Assembly: GCA_022564935.1 (NCBI GenBank)
Contig: JADFKM010000037.1
Coordinates: 1 to 21,756, forward strand
DNA from: Candidatus Dadabacteria bacterium
GTDB taxonomy: Bacteria > Desulfobacterota_D > UBA1144 > Nemesobacterales > JADFKM01
DNA: 21,756 nucleotides
Reading direction: 5' to 3'
Shown here: piece after piece, positions 8,742 through 14,643 of the stretch
Layout of the letters: every line of letters starts with the position of its first letter
Position numbering within the stretch: position 1 is the stretch's first letter
Program-made: the position numbers and the translations under genes
Notes under the pieces: generated by a model
Seen by the model: only the letters and a program-made list of their open reading frames with translations
What the model was told of the DNA's origin: nothing
The model's database searches: none

Positions 8742-10229
8742 ATGCGCCAGATTGGGCTAAGGGTCGAGATACTTTTTAATTTGCTTTTGATAACCGCCGT
8801 GGCGATGTTCTTTATCGGTATAATATCGTTCAAGGTCGTCGAAGGATACGCCCTGCGAGGTAAGGTAGACTCAACCAAGGCCGTAATAAGATCATTCAAA
8901 TCGTTCTACTCTACCAACAGAGACCTTAACAAAGCCGTTGAGTTCCTGAGCGATGTCCTCGAGCCCGGCGCCTGGGGGGTTGTGTCGGATTCGAGAACAA
9001 GGGTGTCCTTCGAAGTGGGCGAAACGGATAAGCCCGAGCACATCACAGACCCCATAATCATGGACGTCATCCACAATGGAAGCACCGTAATTAACGAAGA
9101 AGGGTACAGTTTCCTACCCTTTATATATTACAAAGGCCTAAAATACGCAGCCCCTCTCAATACGGGGGGCGGCAAAGGCGGCTTTATCTACATCTACCAG
9201 CCCCTTGGGTCGATAAAAAAGAGTATTCTCGTGGGACACAGGTACATCGCCCTCTGGATTGTCCTCGATTTGACAATAATCGCCTTATTCGGCTCTTACC
9301 TGCTTTCAAGGAGGATTGTCAGGCCGATCCAGCAGCTCATCAAATCCACAGAGGACATAGCGGCCGGAAAGCCCCCGGCAGCCGAAAACCTGGGATGGGT
9401 TCAAGAAATAAACCAGCTGTACCTGTCCCTCGTGAAAATGTATATTGAAATCGAAATGAGCAAGAGAAAGCTCAGGGAAAACTACGACGCCCTTGAGCAA
9501 AGCCACACCGCTCTCCAGGCGGCTCAGAACGAGGTCATATTATCAGAGAAGCTGGCATCTCTGGGAAAGGTTGCCGCAGGGATTGCCCATGAGATAGGAA
9601 ATCCCCTATCTGCAATCCGCAGCTACGTGGATGCGCTTAAAAAAGGGTACGGGGATAAGGAGTGGAAAAGGGACGAAGTTCTCGGCAGCATACAAAACGA
9701 AGTGCAGCGCATCGACAAGATAATCAGGACGCTGCTAGAATACTCCCGGCCGAAGAGCTTTGAGGTCAGAAATGTTAATATAAAAGAGATGATCGAGGAT
9801 TCGATAGATATAATAAATAGCCAGGGTGTGCTTAAGAACATAGAGATCAATCTCCATATGAGCGACGAGTGCCTTGGAGCCAACGTCGACCGTCATCAGT
9901 TCTCCCAGGTCCTTATTAACCTTATACTTAACGCCAGAGACGCAATGGACGGAACAGGCTCAATCACAATCTCCTCAGGGCCGGCAGAAGGCAACGGAGT
10001 CGAGATCGCCGTCCGGGACACCGGTTGTGGTATCTCTCCGGATACGATAGATAAAATATTCGACCCATTCTTCACAACTAAAGAACCGGGAAAGGGAACA
10101 GGACTAGGTCTGGCGGTTTCTCACAGAATAATAGAGAGCTTTTCGGGCAAAATTACCGTGGAGAGCGAGCAAGGAAAAGGCACTGTTTTTAAAATAGTAC
10201 TTCCAGGGGAAACGAACAATGCCTCATAG
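8742..10229 (+). CDS. Membrane sensor histidine kinase, NtrB/ZraS type
   Basis: Sensor half of a two-component system. Residues about 10-30 form TM1, about 31-163 a periplasmic sensing domain with no motif I recognise, and about 168-189 TM2. A HAMP linker follows (about 190-245, [11 protein letters not shown]), then a coiled coil and the HisKA box [11 protein letters not shown] with phospho-acceptor His283. The ATP-binding domain has the N box [11 protein letters not shown] (Asn397), G1 DTGCG (426-430), the F box [12 protein letters not shown] and G2 GTGLGLAV. The 495-residue length is normal. The NPLS after the His and the NtrC-like partner place it with sigma54-linked kinases. The stop overlaps the start of the response regulator by 11 bp. 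No Shine-Dalgarno is obvious, so the exact start is less certain. It could be a PilS analogue given the pilD neighbour, but it lacks PilS's six membrane helices. Confidence 0.94.
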   Translation: MRQIGLRVEILFNLLLITAVAMFFIGIISFKVVEGYALRGKVDSTKAVIRSFKSFYSTNRDLNKAVEFLSDVLEPGAWGVVSDSRTRVSFEVGETDKPEHITDPIIMDVIHNGSTVINEEGYSFLPFIYYKGLKYAAPLNTGGGKGGFIYIYQPLGSIKKSILVGHRYIALWIVLDLTIIALFGSYLLSRRIVRPIQQLIKSTEDIAAGKPPAAENLGWVQEINQLYLSLVKMYIEIEMSKRKLRENYDALEQSHTALQAAQNEVILSEKLASLGKVAAGIAHEIGNPLSAIRSYVDALKKGYGDKEWKRDEVLGSIQNEVQRIDKIIRTLLEYSRPKSFEVRNVNIKEMIEDSIDIINSQGVLKNIEINLHMSDECLGANVDRHQFSQVLINLILNARDAMDGTGSITISSGPAEGNGVEIAVRDTGCGISPDTIDKIFDPFFTTKEPGKGTGLGLAVSHRIIESFSGKITVESEQGKGTVFKIVLPGETNNAS

Positions 10230-11589
10230 CGTGCTGATTGTGGACGACGAAAAGGGAGTCAGGGAAAGCCTATCGCTCATACTCGAGATGGAAGGGTTCG
10301 AGGTCACGAGCACCGCAAATCCCCTAGAAGCCCTTAAGCTCCTGGACGAGGGTAATAAGTTCTCCTACATAATTTCTGATGTCCGCATGCCGGAGATGGA
10401 CGGGATAAAATTCCTTCATCAGCTTAAAAGCAGGGAAGTGAGCTCAAATATAATAATGATATCGGCCTACGGTAATGTCGAAACTTCCATCGAGGCTATC
10501 AAGAACGGAGCCACCGATTACCTGAACAAGCCTATCAACTCAGACGAGCTCATCCTAAGACTGCGTATGATAGAAGAAAGAAACCGCCTTAGGTCTGAAA
10601 ACCTCTACCTCAAGAAAGAGCTCGGAAAGGAAGAAGGGTTCGAAGAGCTCGTGTATTCTGGAGAAATGATGAAGGCCGTTGTGAACTTCGCGAAGCGGGT
10701 CAGCGAGTATAAAACGACTGTCCTCATCGTTGGGGAAAGCGGAACTGGAAAAGAAATCCTGGCGCACGCCATTCATAAATCGAGCCCGAGACAAGACAAA
10801 CCGTTCGTGGCCGTTAATTGCTCGGCAATCCCGGAAACGCTTTTTGAAAGCGAGCTTTTCGGATACGTCAAGGGCGCTTTCAGCGGTGCAAGCAGCTCGA
10901 AGACGGGACTTTTTGAAGAAGCCGACGGCGGCACACTTTTCCTCGACGAGATTGGCGAATTCCCTCCCGCACTCCAGCCGAAGCTGCTTCGGGCGCTACA
11001 GGAAGAAGAGATTAGACGGCTGGGCGATACGAAGACGCGCAAGGTCGATGTGAGAATAATTGCGGCCACCTCACACAACCTTGCAGAAGATGTTCAGCAG
11101 GGAAGCTTCAGAGACGACCTATACTACCGTCTCAACGTCGTCCCTATTACAATACCCCCCCTTCGCGACAGGGCTGAAGACATACCCAAGCTGATCAAGC
11201 ACTTCATACAAAAATACAACATGAAATTCGGCAAGCACATCGAAGGGATCGCTCCCTCCATCATGCCCCGTCTAATGGAGCATCCATGGAAAGGAAACGT
11301 AAGGGAGCTTGAAAACACTATCGAAAGGGCCATAATACTTGCCGACTCCGACACAATTACCAAAATCGACCTGTCCGAAAGCGCCCCACCGGGTGAGGAT
11401 AACAGGAATTTCTATGTGGACACGCTTTCCCTCGACCAGTCATGGCACAAGCTGGAGTACTACCTTATAACGAAGGCCCTTAAAGAGACCGGTAACAACA
11501 GAACCAAAGCGGCCAAGCTGCTCGAGGTAAGCCGCCGCGCCCTGCAATATAAACTGAAGCAATACGGAATGCTGGACGATGAGGACTGA
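10219..11589 (+). CDS. Sigma54-dependent response regulator, NtrC family
   Basis: Transcription activator that drives sigma54 RNA polymerase when phosphorylated by the kinase upstream. The receiver domain (1-115) has Asp9/Asp10, phospho-acceptor Asp54 (ISDVRMPEMDG), Ser82 and Lys104. The AAA+ domain has Walker A GESGTGKE (172-179), Walker B FLDEIGE (241-247) and a sigma54-contacting loop that reads GAFSGA (219-224) instead of the usual GAFTGA. The C-terminal Fis-type helix-turn-helix (NRTKAAKLLEVSRRALQYKL) ends near residue 450. Length of 456 is typical. GGGGA about 10 bp before ATG 10219 serves as RBS inside the kinase gene. The gene is followed by an intrinsic terminator. The target regulon is not visible here. 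Confidence 0.95.
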   Translation: MPHSVLIVDDEKGVRESLSLILEMEGFEVTSTANPLEALKLLDEGNKFSYIISDVRMPEMDGIKFLHQLKSREVSSNIIMISAYGNVETSIEAIKNGATDYLNKPINSDELILRLRMIEERNRLRSENLYLKKELGKEEGFEELVYSGEMMKAVVNFAKRVSEYKTTVLIVGESGTGKEILAHAIHKSSPRQDKPFVAVNCSAIPETLFESELFGYVKGAFSGASSSKTGLFEEADGGTLFLDEIGEFPPALQPKLLRALQEEEIRRLGDTKTRKVDVRIIAATSHNLAEDVQQGSFRDDLYYRLNVVPITIPPLRDRAEDIPKLIKHFIQKYNMKFGKHIEGIAPSIMPRLMEHPWKGNVRELENTIERAIILADSDTITKIDLSESAPPGEDNRNFYVDTLSLDQSWHKLEYYLITKALKETGNNRTKAAKLLEVSRRALQYKLKQYGMLDDED

Positions 11590-11632
11590 GAAGATAAAAT
11601 AAAGCTCACGTCCTGTGAACCTTAAATATAAT

Positions 11633-11666
11633 TCCTGATTAGTTGATAAAATCAGGACTTTTTTTA
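11633..11666 (+). terminator. Intrinsic terminator after the response regulator
   Basis: Perfect 7-bp stem TCCTGAT (11633-11639) / ATCAGGA (11651-11657), an 11-nt loop, then C followed by seven Ts. It lies 44 bp after the regulator stop and closes the two-component operon. Confidence 0.85.
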
Positions 11667-11708
11667 TAGAATCAACTTAATTGCAAAAACTAAAGTATCC
11701 TCACAAGC

Positions 11709-11723
11709 TCTAGAAAATCTAGA
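11709..11723. repeat. Paired TCTAGA palindromes, operator candidate
   Basis: TCTAGA-AAA-TCTAGA: two identical hexamer palindromes 3 bp apart, in an AT-rich stretch 46 bp upstream of the repeat microgene. The spacing suggests a dimeric DNA-binding site, but no good promoter can be fitted around it, so function is a guess. Confidence 0.35.
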
Positions 11724-11768
11724 TTATATGGATTATTCTGCATAATTAATAGTTAGTAGGAAATAATA

Positions 11769-11906
11769 ATGAAAGTATACCCCGATTTTGGCCATCCTGA
11801 AGGAATTCAAGCAACGCCATGGTTTAAAATGAAGGACGATAAACTATTTCCAGATTTCGGACATCCAGATGGAATTAGTTCTGTACCATGGTATAAGATA
11901 AAATAA
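11769..11906 (+). CDS. 45-residue tandem-repeat microprotein
   Basis: Unrecognised small gene. ATG 11769 is preceded by AGTAGGA about 8 bp upstream and the frame ends at TAA 11904-11906. The 45 residues are almost entirely two copies of one motif 23 residues (69 bp) apart: aromatic-PDFGHP-[E/D]-GI-x3-PW-aromatic-K-[M/I]-K, at about 4-22 and 27-45. Comparing copies codon by codon, PDFGHP, GI, PW and the Lys residues are kept while third positions differ (CCC/CCA, TTT/TTC, GGC/GGA, CCT/CCA, AAA/AAG, AAG/AAA), and replacements are conservative (Tyr/Phe, Glu/Asp, Met/Ile). This is the signature of selection on protein, so I believe it is translated. There is no signal peptide or membrane segment; alternating aromatics hint at beta structure. 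It sits alone after the regulator's terminator. I do not recognise the family. Confidence 0.7.
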   Translation: MKVYPDFGHPEGIQATPWFKMKDDKLFPDFGHPDGISSVPWYKIK

Positions 11907-12116
11907 AACTGCTGACGGGGGCAGATGGGGATGAATCTTGTACCACAAAATTTCTTATTATCCCGGTGGGTTATTAAATTTTCCGAGGCGCTTGCCAAAG
12001 CTTTTCCGAACCTGTGCTCAAACTCATCATTCATATCTCTTTTCAAGGCAATAGTGACACATAACCGCCCATCTCCGTAAATAAGCTTCGAAAACCACAT
12101 CACTGGTTGTAATATA

Positions 12117-13226
12117 TTAAACAGTACAGCTTACGAACGTGAAGGCGTGCAGGCTGCAGGCGTTTGAGCTTGTAGAGAGCTTGAGCCTCCTTGTGCCGAA
12201 CTCTCCGTTCTTGACGATGTTGTACATCCTGGGCTCATCTACCTCTATGAAAGTCCTCCCCTCGGTGTCCGTCTTCACATCGTCCCCCATATCCTCCGGG
12301 GCGAGATAGGCGTCATCCTGCATGATAAACACTTTAAAGCCCTTTTCGCCTTCGGGGCTAATTACAATGTTTACTTCGGATGATGTGTAGCGAAGGTGCA
12401 CACGGGCGTCCGAATCACCGTCGGTTAGTGCGGGTCTCGAATACTCCTTTGACACGAGCTACCTGCCTCCGAAATAGATAGTGTCGTCTTTCATTTGAAA
12501 CTCGGTTGTGTAGTCCACGACGCCTTCAGAACGTATACCCTCGGGGTTTCCGGGCTTGCCCAGGTGGTGCCCAAAATAAAGCTCCGGCGATGCCTTGTAG
12601 CAGTGGATGCCGGGGATATCGGTGTCGCGAACGGGCTTCATCAGGTCGGGAAGCTCCACACCCGGCTCCACCTCACGCAACAGCAGCTGTATAGCGAGCT
12701 CCGTTTCGATGTAGCTCCCTTCGCCGAAATGGGCGTATCTCAGGAAACCGTCTTTGTCCGAGAGGTACTTTGCGGGCCAGTACTTGTTGGAAAACGCCTT
12801 CCAGATGGCGTAATCGTTGTCCATCACCACGGGGTAGCGTATATCAAACTTCTCAATAGCCCTTAGTATGTTCTCCTCCTCCCTAGCAAGCTGGAACTCG
12901 GGGGCATGCACCCCAATGACGCTCAGTCCCAGGCCGGAGTACCTGCTGTTCCACTCCTTTATATAGGGAAGGGTTCTTAGGCAGTTAACGCATGTATAGT
13001 CCCAGAAATCCACAAGTACGGGCTTGCCACGGAGCGAGGCGGTCGAGAGTGGATGGGAGTTGACCTACTTCCCGCCCTCAAGCTCCGGCATCATGAACTT
13101 GTTTTTTTCTATAAACACGGCGGGCACCTTCTCCTTAGATATGTATACTCGATACCATTAATATACCAGTGCCGGAGCGCCAAATATAAAGTCCACACTA
13201 TAAAGCGCCACGATTACAATCCCCAT
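12117..13226 (-). pseudogene. Thioredoxin/DipZ-C-terminal-like protein, interrupted by in-frame stops
   Basis: One continuous minus-strand frame encodes a TlpA/DipZ-like thiol-redox protein: a hydrophobic N-terminal 22-residue segment from ATG 13226, then PELEGGK, then LRGKPVLVDFWDYTCVNCLR with the redox CxxC (CVNC), a full thioredoxin fold (SVIGVHAPEF, KYWPAKYLSDKDG), then the C-terminal beta domain ending DEPRMYNIVKNGEFG and AFTFVSC. The reading frame never shifts, but is cut by TAA at 13158-13160 and TAG at 13065-13067 and 12459-12461. From memory of DipZ-type relatives, both TAGs fall where Trp is expected (T-W-LN before LRGK; GG-x-W-x-V before the beta domain), so single TGG-to-TAG changes explain them; other Trp codons remain TGG. 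AAGGAG at 13131-13136 precedes possible GTG starts (13127, 13118). Most simply a recent pseudogene; a two-part or readthrough product is possible. Confidence 0.78.
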
Positions 13227-13247
13227 AATTGCGTTTATATTTAAACT

Positions 13248-14042
13248 ATGGACGCCGGACAAGCCACAATCAAAGTGGATAGGTGTGAACTCACAGGGGA
13301 GGAGTATCTCAGACTCTCGACCCCGTCACTCACTGCGGAGTACCTGATGGGTCTCGGTATGGATGAGCTCAAAGAAATCGTGACCCTCATGCTAAAAGAG
13401 CACGGCCACTTCGTTTTCCCATCAGACAAAGACCTCAATCAATTTTCGGGAGCCTTCATACTCGAATCACACAAATCTGAGAAGCGTAAATGGAGCGTAA
13501 AATCCTGGAGTCTTTATTGCTGCATAAGGCAGAGTGAACCCGTTAATGCCGAGCTCATAGAGGGGTTTTACAAGATGGTTCTCTCAGACGGCGCCGAGAG
13601 CGGAACGGTAATAACTTCAGGCAAATTCAGTCCCGATGCGAGGCACCTCGGTCAGGAAAAGGGAATAGAGCTAATCGACGGAGAGGTCTTCGTTAAGATG
13701 GTGAAGGAAGCCTCCTCACCCGGACCGTACTCAAGGCAGTGCATGGCCGTTCATGACGACGTAAGAAACGCCATCGTCGAGCTGAAAGAAACCCTCCGGT
13801 CGCTCGGTAAATCCACAGACCGAAGCACGGGGAGCTGGGCTTCTCCGCTCCATATCGACAGGGCGCTGAGAGAGCTTGTAGCGGGTATTTTAGAGCTGTA
13901 CGCAAACCCTAACGACCCGAAAGCAAAAGGGGTGGAGCAAGAGCTGCTCGCTAAAATCGTCGAGGTCAGCACCGCAATCAAAAAAGTGGAGTCCCTGTTC
14001 AAATCCCTGGACGATTTGTTGGAGAGTTCACCTCAAAAATAG
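13248..14042 (+). CDS. Mrr-like (restriction endonuclease-fold) protein, likely inactive
   Basis: Unnamed 264-residue protein. Residues about 117-151 (GTVITSGKFSPDARHLGQEK then GIELIDGEVFVKMV) match the C-terminal part of Mrr_cat domains, where the usual text is like VTTSxFTxxAxxxAxxxxIxLIDGxxLxxLL. The preceding strand, where active enzymes have a QxK (PD-(D/E)xK) centre, reads SLYCCIRQSEPV (88-99), with no QxK and no evident DG-x-D before it. So the fold is probable but nuclease activity doubtful. The C-terminal about 90 residues (from 165) are helical and probably coiled-coil (DDVRNAIVELKETLRSL, AIKKVESLFKSLDDLLESS). It begins 21 bp from the divergent thioredoxin pseudogene. The last residues may have been replaced by an insertion: the KSLDD coding bases recur at 14496-14512. 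Ends with TAG. Confidence 0.72.
   Translation: MDAGQATIKVDRCELTGEEYLRLSTPSLTAEYLMGLGMDELKEIVTLMLKEHGHFVFPSDKDLNQFSGAFILESHKSEKRKWSVKSWSLYCCIRQSEPVNAELIEGFYKMVLSDGAESGTVITSGKFSPDARHLGQEKGIELIDGEVFVKMVKEASSPGPYSRQCMAVHDDVRNAIVELKETLRSLGKSTDRSTGSWASPLHIDRALRELVAGILELYANPNDPKAKGVEQELLAKIVEVSTAIKKVESLFKSLDDLLESSPQK
13999..14015. repeat. 17-bp direct repeat, left copy
   Basis: TCAAATCCCTGGACGAT, inside the end of the Mrr-like gene. An identical copy lies 497 bp downstream. Outside the perfect core TCCC and TGGAG also match in register, giving about 26 of 33 identities. Confidence 0.85.
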
Positions 14043-14091
14043 ACCTCGGCATTGGCACATAAAAAACTTCAATCTATTTAAAAAAGTATCT

Positions 14092-14394
14092 TTAACCTCG
14101 TATTCTTTTTCTTTTTGTACCGCCCAAATTGGAAACCGTAACGCCTATTCTTTTTTTACGCGCTCTTTCCTCCGCTTTCTCCATATCCTTTTGTGGCACT
14201 TTCAAGAGCTTTCTTTTGTCGGGTAGACTTTTTAGTCTACTTAGTGCTTTATCAAGCCCCTTATCAGTCCCACTACGTTCAACTTCGATTGCGGTATTTC
14301 CACTCAAAGCATCGAGACGCCTTTTTCCCGAAATAGGAACTTCTTTTTGTGTTCCTTTTCCTTTAGCGCGCTTATGTGACTGACTTTCACTCAT
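14092..14394 (-). CDS. Small, highly basic protein of unknown function
   Basis: 100 residues from ATG 14394; GGAGG (plus-strand CCTCC 14404-14408) is 9 bp upstream, a better fit than the in-frame GTG one codon earlier. The protein is rich in Lys/Arg throughout, especially the N-terminal (SHKRAKGKGTQKE) and C-terminal (GGTKRKRIRG) ends, without membrane segments. The central part, GKRRLDALSGNTAIEVERSG (residues 23-42), is reminiscent of the R-x-[IL]-D...IEVK core of PD-(D/E)xK nucleases, with Asp28 and Glu37, but Glu39-Arg40 in place of the Lys. This is a resemblance by eye, not an assignment. It has its own near-consensus promoter and a palindromic operator candidate and lies within an AT-rich segment between two direct repeats, so it is probably a recent arrival. 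Likely nucleic-acid binding by charge. Confidence 0.75.
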   Translation of the reverse strand: MSESQSHKRAKGKGTQKEVPISGKRRLDALSGNTAIEVERSGTDKGLDKALSRLKSLPDKRKLLKVPQKDMEKAEERARKKRIGVTVSNLGGTKRKRIRG

Positions 14395-14408
14395 CACTAA
14401 AAACCTCC

Positions 14409-14445
14409 ATATATAGTAGGATTAATTTACTCTACTACTATATAT
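14409..14445. repeat. 11-bp inverted repeat, operator candidate
   Basis: Perfect arms ATATATAGTAG (14409-14419) and CTACTATATAT (14435-14445) separated by 15 bp. The right arm covers the -10 box of the minus-strand promoter and the left arm lies between the predicted transcription start and the RBS of the small basic protein gene, the usual layout of an autorepression operator. Confidence 0.65.
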
Positions 14446-14465
14446 TGTTAGTATTCAATTGTCAA
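14437..14465 (-). promoter_or_regulatory. Sigma70 promoter of the small basic protein gene
   Basis: Reading the minus strand: TTGACA (plus 14460-14465), 17-bp spacer, TATAGT (plus 14437-14442). This is an almost perfect consensus, the best promoter in the window, with predicted start near 14430. Confidence 0.8.
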
Positions 14466-14495
14466 TATTCACAAATCTATAATTGCTCTCCCCCC

Positions 14496-14512
14496 TCAAA
14501 TCCCTGGACGAT
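14496..14512. repeat. 17-bp direct repeat, right copy
   Basis: Second exact copy of TCAAATCCCTGGACGAT. In the Mrr-like gene's frame it again reads KSLDD and continues open (TMERLRIHTGPGM...) to TAA at 14569-14571, which looks like a stranded original C-terminus of that gene. Confidence 0.85.
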
Positions 14513-14576
14513 ACGATGGAGCGCTTGCGTATACATACCGGGCCCGGCATGCCGGACGAAACCGGGCAATAACCTC

Positions 14577-14585
14577 TGGTATAAT
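14577..14585 (+). promoter_or_regulatory. Extended -10 promoter of the ABC exporter operon
   Basis: TGGTATAAT with TG at 14577-14578 and TATAAT at 14580-14585, about 58 bp before the TTG start of the first ABC gene. The -35 is weak. It overlaps the inverted repeat at 14583-14623. Confidence 0.5.
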
Positions 14586-14623
14586 TTGGTGTTTGATCAA
14601 ACTCCGGTAAAAACCACCAAATT
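14583..14623. repeat. Inverted repeat enclosing a 12-bp palindrome, ABC leader
   Basis: Arms AATTTGGTG (14583-14591) and CACCAAATT (14615-14623) pair perfectly, and GTTTGATCAAAC (14591-14602) within is itself a perfect palindrome. The structure begins in the -10 box and covers the start of the leader, so it could be a repressor site or a leader hairpin controlling the exporter. Confidence 0.55.
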
Positions 14624-14643
14624 CCGTCGGGCGGGCTTGAAAC

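Noticed and set aside
8742-11589. Calling the two-component pair PilS/PilR
   Set aside because: The neighbouring pilD is suggestive, but the kinase has two membrane helices and a periplasmic domain rather than the polytopic PilS architecture, and no pilin gene follows.
11807-12103. 98-codon minus-strand ORF overlapping the repeat microgene
   Set aside because: No RBS, no recognisable motif, and its C-terminal third is antisense to the microgene whose own frame shows synonymous conservation. A decayed fragment in 11935-12103 cannot be excluded, but I cannot support it.
12117-13226. UAG reassigned to Trp as a genetic code change
   Set aside because: TAG is the natural stop of pilD, the histidine kinase and the Mrr-like gene, and all other Trp codons in this gene are TGG; a TAA also interrupts the frame.
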